Source: Rhodopseudomonas palustris
Lineage (GTDB): Bacteria; Pseudomonadota; Alphaproteobacteria; Rhizobiales; Xanthobacteraceae
DNA: 64,000 nt
NCBI RefSeq assembly: GCF_003031265.1
Contig: NZ_CP019966.1
Coordinates: forward strand, 5,205,927-5,269,926
Direction of reading: 5' to 3'
Shown here: positions 24,774-32,928 of the stretch, one piece after another
Position numbering within the stretch: position 1 is the first letter of the stretch
Layout of the letters: every line of letters starts with the position of its first letter
Notes under the pieces: model-generated
The model's database searches: none
The model's input: only the letters and a program-made list of their open reading frames with translations
Told to the model about the DNA's origin: nothing
Program-made: the position numbers and the translations under genes

Positions 24774-25991
24774 TCATCTCCGTCGTCGCCGCACCATGAT
24801 CAGCGCTGCAGCGGCGAGCTGCAGCGCGATGCAGCCGGCGAAGGGCAGCGTGTAGCTGCCCGATGCATCGCGCAGCAGGCCGATGACACCGGGGCCGAAC
24901 GCATAGGTGACCTGGTTGATCGCGGTGTTGAGCGCCACCAGGATACCGAACGACGACGCCGGGAATTCGCGCTGGATGATCAGCGCCGGCAAGGTGATCA
25001 GATTGCCGACCGAGAAGCCGAACAGCGCGCAGGCAACCAACAAGAGCGTCGCATCCCGGGTCGAGATGAGCACACCCAACGCCACCGCCTGGCTGGCGAA
25101 CGACAGCGCCGAGACCAGACGCTGATTGAGGCGGTCGATCACCACCGACAGCGACACCCGGCCAACCACCGCCATCGCGGTCAGCAGCGACGTCGCCACC
25201 GCGGCACGCTCCCGTCCGATCAGCGGATCGAGATAGGCGATCAGGTGGACGATGAACCCGACCTGCGCGAACAGCACCAGCGAAAACGCGATGGTGGCGG
25301 TCAGAAAACCGAGGTCGCGTAGCGCACCGCTGCGGATCGCGCCGGAGGACAGCGCCCGCGGCGCGGTGGCCGCAGCCACAGCATTGGCGAGATGCGGCGG
25401 CGGCGCGACCACGATCGCGACCAGCGGCATCAGCAGCACCACCGCGGCGATCGCCGCCGCCGTAGTCGCCCCGGTGAAGCCGAGCGCGCCGATCAGCGCT
25501 ACCAGCAGCGGCACGCCGGCGATGCCGCCGAAGCTGGCGCCGTTCAGCGCTAGGCTGATCGCCATGCCGCGGCGCTGGTCGAACCACAGGCCGAGCGTGT
25601 TCGTAATTGCGCCGAGACTGGTGCCGGCCCACCCGACCGCGAGGATCGCATCCACCGCGTAGAGCTGCCACGGCGCGTCGATGCGGCCGAGCAGCACCGT
25701 GCCGAGTGCCATCGCCGCAATGCCACCGAGCAGGCAGGCGCGCGCGCCGATGGCGCGGATCACATCGCCGACGAACGCCACCAGCAGTGCACCGGCGAGA
25801 TAGAAGAAGGTGGTGGCAGTCGCGATCTGCGACGATGGCCAGCCATGAAGTCGGGACAATTCGGCGAGGTACACGCTCTGGCCGTAGAAGCCGAGCCCCC
25901 AGCCGAAGGTGGCGACGATGAAGCACACCGCGACGATCCGCCAACCGTGATAGCGGAACGAGGTCTCGTCGGGAGCGGGAGCGGTCACCAT
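24774..25991 (-). CDS. MFS transporter
   Basis: A 405-residue permease with about 12 membrane helices. The N-terminal YHGWRIVAVCFIVATFGWGLGFYGQSVYLAEL resembles monocarboxylate/oxalate-formate-type transporters of the major facilitator superfamily. The loop between helices 2 and 3 is short and carries FVGDVIRAIGARACLLGG in place of the usual DRxGRR. A basic C-terminus (MVRRRRR) ends the protein. The substrate cannot be told. It follows another MFS gene on the same strand, 86 bases away, so the two may be co-expressed. Confidence 0.85.
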   Translation of the reverse strand: MVTAPAPDETSFRYHGWRIVAVCFIVATFGWGLGFYGQSVYLAELSRLHGWPSSQIATATTFFYLAGALLVAFVGDVIRAIGARACLLGGIAAMALGTVLLGRIDAPWQLYAVDAILAVGWAGTSLGAITNTLGLWFDQRRGMAISLALNGASFGGIAGVPLLVALIGALGFTGATTAAAIAAVVLLMPLVAIVVAPPPHLANAVAAATAPRALSSGAIRSGALRDLGFLTATIAFSLVLFAQVGFIVHLIAYLDPLIGRERAAVATSLLTAMAVVGRVSLSVVIDRLNQRLVSALSFASQAVALGVLISTRDATLLLVACALFGFSVGNLITLPALIIQREFPASSFGILVALNTAINQVTYAFGPGVIGLLRDASGSYTLPFAGCIALQLAAAALIMVRRRRR

Positions 25992-26077
25992 CGGCGGCGG
26001 CGAGCGCGGCCGGTCGCACGCGACGGCATTGCTTCACTCCCTGTCCCGGCTCGAGGCCGGACGTGTTGTTGCGCGGC

Positions 26078-27325
26078 TCAGACGCCGCGATCGGATAGTT
26101 CGGTGGCGGCGTCAGCCACCCGTTTCCGGACTTTCGACCAGCCGGTGATCGCCAGCACGATCAGGCCGAGCAGCACCGGCGGGAACACCGCGAGATTCAC
26201 GGTGGTCCAGCCGTAGTTCGCCAGCAGCTGGCCGGACGAGAACGAGCCGAGCGCCATCAGGCCGAAGATGATGAAGTCGTTGAACGCCTGGACCTTGTTC
26301 TTCTCGCTCGGCTGATGCGTCTCGAGCACTAGCGCCGAGGCGCCGACGAACGCCAGATTCCATCCGACGCCGATCACGAACAGCGTCGCCCAGAAGTGCG
26401 GGGCGGTGACGCCGAGCAGGCCGATCGACGCACCAAGCGCTTCCAGGATCAGGCCGGCAGCGACCACGCGCGGCGCGCCGAATTTGGCGATCAGCGAGCC
26501 GGTAACGAAGCTCGGCGCATACATCGCCACGATGTGCCACTGCAGGCCGAAATTGGAATCACCGACACTCAGGCCGCACATCTGCATCGCCAGCGGTGCC
26601 GAGGTCATCACCAGATTCATCATCGGATAGGCGATGGCGCCGCACAGCGCCGCGGCGATGAAGCGCGGCTGCCGCACGATCTCCAGCAGCGGCCGGCCAC
26701 CGGCCTGCTCGGCGGGCTTCGGCTTGGGTGCATCGACGCCCCACAGCACCGCCATCGCGATCAGCGCGATCGCCGCCTGCACCACATAGGAGAATGCGAA
26801 CAGAAAAGGCTGCCAGACATCCATGGTCCACTGCACGAGCTGTGGACCGAGCACGCCGGCGAACACGCCGCCGGCCATCACCCACGACACCGCCTTCGGG
26901 CGATAGGCGGCGCTGGCACCATCGGCGGCGGCGAACCGATAAGACTGCGACACGGCGGCGTACAGCCCGCCGATGAACGTCGCGATGCAGAACAGCAGGA
27001 ACGAGCCGTACAGGATGGCGACAGCACCGAGCACGCCGGTGAGCGCGCCGCAGCCGGTGCCGATCATGAACGAAACGCGGCGACCGTAAACCCGCGCGAT
27101 CCAACCGGTCGGCAGCGTGCCGGCGGCAAGGCCCAGCACGTACATCGACAGCGGCACGGTCGCGAGCGACATCTCCGGCGCGAGCTGCGCGCCGATGATC
27201 GAGCCGGTCGCGAAAATCACCGCGGCGTTGGCGCCGGTCAGCGCCTGGGCCGCGACCAGCCGCACCACGTTGGAACGGGCACGGGCATCGTCTTCGACGA
27301 TGTCGTTGGCCGTCGCATCGACCAT
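26078..27325 (-). CDS. MFS transporter (YfcJ/NarK-like arrangement)
   Basis: A 415-residue permease with about 12 membrane helices. Helix 2 and its loop contain LPTGWIARVYGRRVSFMIG, the usual MFS motif A region, and the central loop holds KPKPAEQAGGRPLLEIVRQPRF. The segment ETHQPSEKNKVQAFNDFIIFG is characteristic of a small group of MFS proteins in proteobacteria whose substrates are not known. The start at 27325 is chosen with GAGGAG 11 bases upstream; GTG at 27346 is the alternative. It is flanked by an MFS gene and a DUF938 gene on the same strand. Confidence 0.85.
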   Translation of the reverse strand: MVDATANDIVEDDARARSNVVRLVAAQALTGANAAVIFATGSIIGAQLAPEMSLATVPLSMYVLGLAAGTLPTGWIARVYGRRVSFMIGTGCGALTGVLGAVAILYGSFLLFCIATFIGGLYAAVSQSYRFAAADGASAAYRPKAVSWVMAGGVFAGVLGPQLVQWTMDVWQPFLFAFSYVVQAAIALIAMAVLWGVDAPKPKPAEQAGGRPLLEIVRQPRFIAAALCGAIAYPMMNLVMTSAPLAMQMCGLSVGDSNFGLQWHIVAMYAPSFVTGSLIAKFGAPRVVAAGLILEALGASIGLLGVTAPHFWATLFVIGVGWNLAFVGASALVLETHQPSEKNKVQAFNDFIIFGLMALGSFSSGQLLANYGWTTVNLAVFPPVLLGLIVLAITGWSKVRKRVADAATELSDRGV

Positions 27326-27400
27326 CGGCAGGGATTCTCCTCGCACCGGTCGACAACGGCCGGCGATTGCGCGCGCATCATAGGGCCGGGCGGGGCGTGA

Positions 27401-28117
27401 TCAACCCGCCGCGCCGCCGGCTGCCGCATGGCCCTCCGCCGGTTTCGCCCGTACGAATACCAGGATCAGGTTGTTGGCCGGCATCTCGACGATCTCGCTC
27501 AGCGCCAGACCGGCGCCGGCCGCGAGCTTTTTCAGATCCGCAACATCGCGGACACCCCATTCCGGATTGGCGTCGCGCAGGCTGGTGTCGAACACCGCAT
27601 TGCTGAGCGCGGTGTGCTTGCCGTCCTGCTTGAACGGTCCATACAGCACCAGCATGCCGTCCTGGCGCAGCAGCCGTCCGGCGCCGGCCAGCAGCCCTTC
27701 GGCGACGCGCCACGGCGCGATGTGAACGACGTTGGCACAGAACATCGCCAGCAGCTGACCGGGCGCCGCGCCGTCGGCCGGTGCCACCGACCAGGCGGGA
27801 TCGGCCAGGTCGATCCGCTGCGGCGGCCGCAGATTTGGCAGCGCCGCTTGGGCGCGCCAGGCGGCGATGCTCTTGAGGTGCTGGTCGTTGACGTCGCTCG
27901 GCCACCACATGATGTCCGGATGCTCGCGCGCCAGCGCTGCGATGTGCTGGCCGGTGCCACTGCCGGCTTCGAGCACGTCGCCCTGCCGCCCGGCGAGCAG
28001 CCGGGCCAGCACGGCGCGGATCGGCGCATCGTTGCGATGGAACGCGGCGGCGTCGAGCCGGCCGTCGGGTTCGACCCGCCGTCCGTCCTTGCCGAACTCC
28101 ACCACGAACTCCGCCAT
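27401..28117 (-). CDS. DUF938 family SAM-dependent methyltransferase-like protein
   Basis: A 238-residue protein of the DUF938 (METTL26-like) family. A methyltransferase nucleotide-binding loop is visible in VLEAGSGTGQHIAALA at about residues 48-63, followed by WWPSDVNDQHLKSI and MLVLYGPFKQDGKHTALSNAVFD, which are typical of the family. The N-terminus RNDAPIRAVLARLL also fits. The substrate is unknown. The start at 28117 has AGGTGG just upstream; the frame could begin at 28132. It has a low-complexity Ala/Gly-rich tail (HAAAGGAAG). The stop lies 75 bases from the MFS start, so they may be co-transcribed. Confidence 0.85.
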   Translation of the reverse strand: MAEFVVEFGKDGRRVEPDGRLDAAAFHRNDAPIRAVLARLLAGRQGDVLEAGSGTGQHIAALAREHPDIMWWPSDVNDQHLKSIAAWRAQAALPNLRPPQRIDLADPAWSVAPADGAAPGQLLAMFCANVVHIAPWRVAEGLLAGAGRLLRQDGMLVLYGPFKQDGKHTALSNAVFDTSLRDANPEWGVRDVADLKKLAAGAGLALSEIVEMPANNLILVFVRAKPAEGHAAAGGAAG

Positions 28118-28229
28118 CGCCACCTGCCGCATCCACTATCGTGCGAGGTGTACAGACCCGGCTGTTACACGCAAGTCACAGCTCGTCACAATCCGACCAT
28201 GATTGCACCTGTTCGCCGCCATGGGCGAA

Positions 28230-28259
28230 TTGACTCGCCAATTCCGCGACTTCTAATGG
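28230..28259 (+). promoter_or_regulatory. Candidate sigma-70 promoter for the cobalamin riboswitch transcript
   Basis: TTGACT at 28230-28235 and TAATGG at 28254-28259 are separated by 18 bases, just before the start of the riboswitch fold at about 28267. Confidence 0.5.
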
Positions 28260-28266
28260 CGATGAC

Positions 28267-28440
28267 GGTTCCCGAGAGGGATGAAAAGGGAATACGGTGC
28301 GGACGCAGACACTTTCGCGTTCTAGGCCGTAGCTGTTCCCGCAACTGTAAGCGGATCGTCTTTCGTCGGATGCCACTGGGAACCTCGGTCCTGGGAAGGC
28401 GACGGAAGATCAACTGCGAGCCAGGAGACCTGCCGTCATT
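28267..28440 (+). promoter_or_regulatory. Cobalamin (adenosylcobalamin) riboswitch
   Basis: All hallmark segments of the B12 riboswitch are present in order: GGTTCCCGAGAGGGATGAAAAGGGAA at the start, the peripheral helices, GCAACTGTAAGCGG at about 28340, GCCACTGGGAACC at about 28372, CTGGGAAGGCG and finally GCGAGCCAGGAGACCTGCC (B12 box) ending at about 28434. It lies about 120 bases upstream of the TonB-dependent receptor gene and should shut it off when cobalamin is abundant. Confidence 0.93.
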
Positions 28441-28559
28441 CGTGGTCACACGCGAAGTTGCCGGCCGGGAATTGCAGGCATTGTCTTCACCGCTTTCAAA
28501 AGCTCGGTGAGACATCGTTCGCTGTGACGTGCCACAGACGTCAGCCGAGGTTGAACCTT

Positions 28560-30581
28560 ATGCAATCCCGACCCGCCGCGCCGCGGCCGTGCTCCGCACT
28601 TTCACGCGCGCTTCTCGCCTCCACCATTCTGGTGCCCGCGCTTTCGCTCACCACGCCTGCCGCCGCGCAGGACGTGCTGCCCGAGATCGTGGTCAGCGCC
28701 ACCGCCACCGAAACGCCGCGCGAGCAGGTGGCCAGCTCGGTGACCGTGATCACCGCGGACGATCTCGCCCGCTATCAGCAGCGTACCGCCGCCGAGGCGC
28801 TCAGCATGGTGCCCGGCCTCAATGTGGTGCGCACCGGCGGCCCCGGTGGCTCGACCTCGATCTTCATGCGCGGCACCAACTCCAACCACGTCAAGGTGCT
28901 GATCGACGGCATCGACGCCGGCGATCCGAGCAAGCCGAACGGCGCTTATGATTTCGCCAATCTGCTGACCTCCGATATCGAACGGATCGAAGTGCTGCGC
29001 GGCCCGCAGAGCGGCCTGTACGGCTCGGACGCGATCGGCGGCGTGATCTCCGTCGTCACCAAGCGCGGCAGCGGGCCTGCCAAGCTGACCGGCTCGATCG
29101 AAGGCGGCTCGTTCGGCACCTTCAACCAGACCGCGCGCGCCGCCGGCTCGCAGGACAATTTCGACTACGCCTTCAACGTCGCGCATTACCGCACGACCAG
29201 CCTGCCAGTGACGCCGCTCGATCTGCTGGCGCCGGGCCAGCAGCGCAACAACGACAACTACGACAACCTGACCTATTCGACCCGGCTCGGTGTCCGTGCC
29301 AGCGACGAGCTCACCTTCAACTACGTCGCTCGCTACACCGACGCTCACAAAGGGTTCACCGGCGACGATTATTCGAACTATCCAAATTCTTTCCCAGCAT
29401 CGCTGCAGAGCACTATGGCAAGCCGCGATTTCCTAACCCGCAGCGAAGCGGTGTGGTCGCCACTCGGCAACTTCACCAGCACGTTCGGGGTCAGCTACAG
29501 CAACCAATGGAACCGCACGTTCGATCCCAATCCGAATTTCACTACCAACCTCATCACCGGTACCGTCGGGATCTCGCCGCCAAGCTCGTACACCGGTGAA
29601 CGCACCAAGTTCGACTGGAAGGGCGTTCTCGACGTCGGCTACGGGCAGAAACTGGTGGTCGGCACCGAACGCCAGGACGAGACGATCCGCACCAACTCGA
29701 TGGGCGACTACGACTTCGCCGGCAACTACCAGCAGAAGACGCTCCACGCTCGCACCGGCAACACCGCAGGATTCGTCGAACTGCAGTCGGAGTTCACCAA
29801 GAACTTCTTCCTGGTCTCCAACGTGCGCTACGACGACAACGACAGCTTCGGCGGACATTCGACCTGGCGTGTCGCGCCGGTGTTCATCGTGCCGACCCTC
29901 GAGACTCGGCTGAAGGCGACCTACGGCACCGGCTTCAAGGCGCCGACGCTGATCCAGCTCTACGTCAACAATCCAGCCTATGCCACAGTCGGCAACCCGG
30001 CGCTGAAGCCGGAGACTAGCAAGGGCTACGACGTCGGCTTCGAGCAGCCGCTGTTCGCCAACCGCGTCGTTTTCGGTTCGACGTACTTCAACAACGAGAT
30101 CAACGACCTGATCAACTCGACCGGTTACGACGTCACGCTCGGTGGCTACAGCTACAAGAACATCGGCATGGCGCGCACCTCGGGCGTCGAGTCGTTCGTG
30201 TCGTGGCAGGCGACCGAGACGCTGCGCTTCCGCGTCGACCACACCTATACGCACGCCATCGACCAGACCACCGACCAGAAGCTGCGGCGGCGTCCCGACA
30301 ACAAGGTGACGATGGCGGCGATCTGGAATCCGGTCGAGCGCGCGACGGTGTCGGCGACCGTGCTCTACACCAGCTCGTGGGTCGACTACGACCGGTTCGG
30401 CACCACGCTGCTCGACGCGCCGTCGTTCACCACCGTGAACCTGGCGGCGAGCTATGAGGTCGATCCGCACGTCACCGTGTTCGGCCGCATCGACAACCTG
30501 TTCGACAAAAAATACGAGGTGCCGGTCGGCTTCCTGCAGCCCGGATTCGGCGCTTTCGCGGGCGTCCGCGTCACCAACTAG
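28560..30581 (+). CDS. btuB: TonB-dependent receptor, BtuB-like (cobalamin uptake)
   Basis: A 673-residue outer-membrane transporter. A signal peptide covers about 1-36 (cut after AAA-QDVLPEIVVSA). The TonB box is PEIVVSATATETPRE at about 40-54. The plug domain (about 55-170) has SVTVITADDLARYQQRTAAEALSMVPGL and IERIEVLRGPQSGLYGSDAIGGVI. The rest is a 22-strand barrel closing with IDNLFDKKYEVPVGF and a C-terminal TN. The substrate call rests on the riboswitch upstream and the BtuB-like plug. The ATG at 28560 is favoured over a longer frame from 28458. A strong terminator follows, so it is transcribed alone. Confidence 0.92.
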   Translation: MQSRPAAPRPCSALSRALLASTILVPALSLTTPAAAQDVLPEIVVSATATETPREQVASSVTVITADDLARYQQRTAAEALSMVPGLNVVRTGGPGGSTSIFMRGTNSNHVKVLIDGIDAGDPSKPNGAYDFANLLTSDIERIEVLRGPQSGLYGSDAIGGVISVVTKRGSGPAKLTGSIEGGSFGTFNQTARAAGSQDNFDYAFNVAHYRTTSLPVTPLDLLAPGQQRNNDNYDNLTYSTRLGVRASDELTFNYVARYTDAHKGFTGDDYSNYPNSFPASLQSTMASRDFLTRSEAVWSPLGNFTSTFGVSYSNQWNRTFDPNPNFTTNLITGTVGISPPSSYTGERTKFDWKGVLDVGYGQKLVVGTERQDETIRTNSMGDYDFAGNYQQKTLHARTGNTAGFVELQSEFTKNFFLVSNVRYDDNDSFGGHSTWRVAPVFIVPTLETRLKATYGTGFKAPTLIQLYVNNPAYATVGNPALKPETSKGYDVGFEQPLFANRVVFGSTYFNNEINDLINSTGYDVTLGGYSYKNIGMARTSGVESFVSWQATETLRFRVDHTYTHAIDQTTDQKLRRRPDNKVTMAAIWNPVERATVSATVLYTSSWVDYDRFGTTLLDAPSFTTVNLAASYEVDPHVTVFGRIDNLFDKKYEVPVGFLQPGFGAFAGVRVTN

Positions 30582-30667
30582 CGATCATCGTGTTCCGCCG
30601 CCGCACAAGTCGGCGGCGGACGCCCTGTTCCCGGCACACGGGCTCATGCGCGAAACCAATGTCGAAG

Positions 30668-30705
30668 AGCCTCCGAATGCCGAAAGGCTGTTCGGAGGCT
30701 TTTTT
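30668..30705 (+). terminator. Intrinsic terminator of the btuB transcript
   Basis: A perfect 10-bp stem, AGCCTCCGAA (30668-30677) and TTCGGAGGCT (30691-30700), with a 13-base loop and six T (30700-30705). It ends the btuB transcript 87 bases after the stop codon. Confidence 0.93.
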
Positions 30706-30752
30706 CGTGCTATCACGCCGCCTCCCGAATTGAATGCAATTGAACTGGAAGA

Positions 30753-31040
30753 ATGACGAACGACGACGATCACCGCGCTGGCAGCGCCGCTGAAGGCGAC
30801 GGCGGCAAGACCGAACGCGACGCCGCAGCGAAAGCGGTCCTGGACAACATGGCGCGCCTGCGCGCCCTGCGGCTCGCCCGCGAAGCTGCGATGCCGCAAT
30901 CGGCGACATCGAGCAAGACCAAGCGAACCAGAACGGCGGCCTCCCCCACCAAGCGAGGCACCAAGAAGGTCGAAGACGACAAGCCGCGCCCCTTGTCGGA
31001 ATGGCTGGCCGATCAACAGAGCTCAGGTCGGCGAACCTGA
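30753..31040 (+). CDS. Small, charged, low-complexity protein of unknown function
   Basis: A 95-residue soluble protein, probably disordered in large part. An acidic N-terminus (MTNDDDHRAGSAAEGDGG) leads to a helical stretch (about 22-45, DAAAKAVLDNMARLRALRLARE), then a Lys/Arg/Thr/Ser-rich segment (about 52-75) and PLSEWLADQQ near the end. GGAAG stands 4 bases before the ATG. I recognise no family; the basic segment could bind nucleic acid. It lies 48 bases after the btuB terminator, so it has its own promoter. Confidence 0.6.
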   Translation: MTNDDDHRAGSAAEGDGGKTERDAAAKAVLDNMARLRALRLAREAAMPQSATSSKTKRTRTAASPTKRGTKKVEDDKPRPLSEWLADQQSSGRRT

Positions 31041-31212
31041 TCGCGACGCAAAGCATCGCACTGCGGCATTGCACGATGCGAAAATTGCGTGCGGGCTGTG
31101 ACGAACCAGTCTAATCTTGGATCGTCGTCGCAGTTGAACTGAGCTGACAACAACGCTGGCCGCGTGTGCGCCTTCGGACCACCCGCGCCGGCCATTACGG
31201 AACCGAGAGCCA

Positions 31213-31407
31213 ATGATCGGCTTCCTACGCAAGCGGTCCAAGGCCGCTGCTCCCAAACGCGACAAGAAATCCGGCAATAGCGAGGGGAAAGGCGAAGCCA
31301 AGCCCACGCCGCCGAATCCCGCGCCTGCCCCGGACGACGATCTGTACGAGACCGGCGACATCTGCGGGCCGTCCCGCGATCGCGACGACTATACCAAGGA
31401 TCTGTAA
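31213..31407 (+). CDS. Short hypothetical protein
   Basis: A possible 64-residue protein with a basic N-terminal half (FLRKRSKAAAPKRDKKSGNSEGKG), a Pro-rich middle (PTPPNPAPAP) and an acidic end (DDDLYETGDICGPSRDRDDYTKDL). No family is recognised. GAGAG lies close upstream of the ATG. It stands alone between the 95-residue gene and the convergent ATP-grasp gene. The ordered charge pattern is in favour of a real protein, but without homologues it stays doubtful. Confidence 0.45.
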   Translation: MIGFLRKRSKAAAPKRDKKSGNSEGKGEAKPTPPNPAPAPDDDLYETGDICGPSRDRDDYTKDL

Positions 31408-31436
31408 CAGGCAGGCGCCGCGCACGAGTCGGCGCA

Positions 31437-32693
31437 TCAAGCTTCTTGCCCAAATCCTTGATCGATCCGCGCCAGCGCCGCCGCATCGAGCAGATGATCG
31501 CCCCAGCCTTTGGCCGCCAGCGCTGCGGCGCGACTTGGCTGGGCGAGCAGGATCAGAGCCGTTGCGGCCAGCGGCACGACGCTTAACCAATCTTGCCGCA
31601 CGGGGGTCAGCTCCTCGGCACTGCCCGCATAAGGCGACTGCCGCAGCATCAGTCGCGCGCACTCCCGCATCACGTCACGCCGCGTGCCACCACCCAGCGC
31701 GCAGCCGAGCAGCGCTTGCATGCCGAGATGGCTGCGAACACCATCCCGCGGCGGCACGGCCGCCGGCGGATGCTCGCCCAGCGACAGGCGCAGCAACAGA
31801 TCGACGAGGTCGAGCCCCGCAAGCTGCGCGCTCATCGGCTCGACCAACCGCGGATTGCAATCGATATAGAGCGGCCGCGCATCGTTCACCGGCCGGATCA
31901 GATCGAACGACAGCGCGCCGTGCCAGCCGAGGGTTGCGCCGATCGTGGTGACGTCTTGACGAATGTCGTCGCTCCGCACGCTGAGCTTACGTGCCGGTCC
32001 GCCGCCCGCCCCTGATGCGACCTGTCGATAGGCGTGCAGCGCCAGCAGTGCGCCGCGATCGAACACCGCCTGGGCATGCTCGATCCGGCCCTCAACGAAG
32101 TCCTGCACCAACACCTCGCCGGCAAAACCATCGGCTGCGACCAGCTCACGCACCGCCTGATCGAGCGTCGCTTGATCGATCACCCGCCAGACACCGCGGC
32201 TGGCGGTGCCGACCGAGGTCTTGATCACGCAGGGAGGGCGAGCGGCCTCGCGCAGTTCGGCCTCCGAGGTCACGATCCGGGTCGGCGGCTGCGGCAGACC
32301 GAGCGATTCCAACAACCGGCTGAAGCCGGCCTTGGTCACCGCGGTGCGGTAGCCCCCATACGACGGCAGTGCCACGCCGGTCAGCGCTGTGATGCGATCG
32401 AGAGCGCGGGCGAACACCAGGCCTTGCTCGTGAATCGGCAACAGCACATCGAACCGGCGCGCCGCCAGCAGCTCCGTTACATAATCGAGATAGCCGGCGG
32501 GATCGCGGCGCAGCGGCGGGCAGCGATGCACCGCCCGCACGAAGCGCGAGAACCTGCCGAGACATAGCGGTGCCGGATCGCAGATTTCGACGTGATGTCC
32601 GGCGAGGCCGAGCACGGTGATCGCCTGGCGCGCCGAGGTGCTGCCGCCCTCGGACAACAGCACACGCAGCCGGCGATTTGCGGGAGCAATCAT
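31437..32693 (-). CDS. ATP-grasp enzyme of unknown substrate
   Basis: A 418-residue ATP-grasp ligase-type protein, which joins a carboxylate to an amine or similar group using ATP. The N-terminal domain opens with RRLRVLLSEGGSTSARQAITVLGLAGHHV, a preATP-grasp Rossmann-like start. The ATP-grasp core covers about 130-320, with PPCVIKTSVGTASRGVW (nucleotide-binding loop), EVLVQDFVEGRIEHAQ and YIDCNPRLVEP (metal-binding Asp and Asn). The C-terminal 90 residues are helical and hydrophobic (LSVVPLAATALILLAQPS). It is alone, convergent with a small gene and divergent from a binding-protein gene. The start is uncertain (GTG at 32744 is possible). Confidence 0.75.
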   Translation of the reverse strand: MIAPANRRLRVLLSEGGSTSARQAITVLGLAGHHVEICDPAPLCLGRFSRFVRAVHRCPPLRRDPAGYLDYVTELLAARRFDVLLPIHEQGLVFARALDRITALTGVALPSYGGYRTAVTKAGFSRLLESLGLPQPPTRIVTSEAELREAARPPCVIKTSVGTASRGVWRVIDQATLDQAVRELVAADGFAGEVLVQDFVEGRIEHAQAVFDRGALLALHAYRQVASGAGGGPARKLSVRSDDIRQDVTTIGATLGWHGALSFDLIRPVNDARPLYIDCNPRLVEPMSAQLAGLDLVDLLLRLSLGEHPPAAVPPRDGVRSHLGMQALLGCALGGGTRRDVMRECARLMLRQSPYAGSAEELTPVRQDWLSVVPLAATALILLAQPSRAAALAAKGWGDHLLDAAALARIDQGFGQEA

Positions 32694-32928
32694 CGCGTTG
32701 CACTGATACTCCCTGATCCCATCGGGCGGACAGTCTAGCAGCACTTAGTCCGCTTCACGAAATTTGTGCAGATGCGTGCGGCCTGCGCCGCTACGTCACC
32801 ACGTAATTCAATTGAACCGCGGCGGTTCTCGTGAGACCGTAAGCAAGATCGCACCGCAAACAACAAGCTCGGGCGATCGACCTTCAGCCCGCACCGCAGA
32901 GTGCGGCTTTCAACGAGAGGAAACACAT

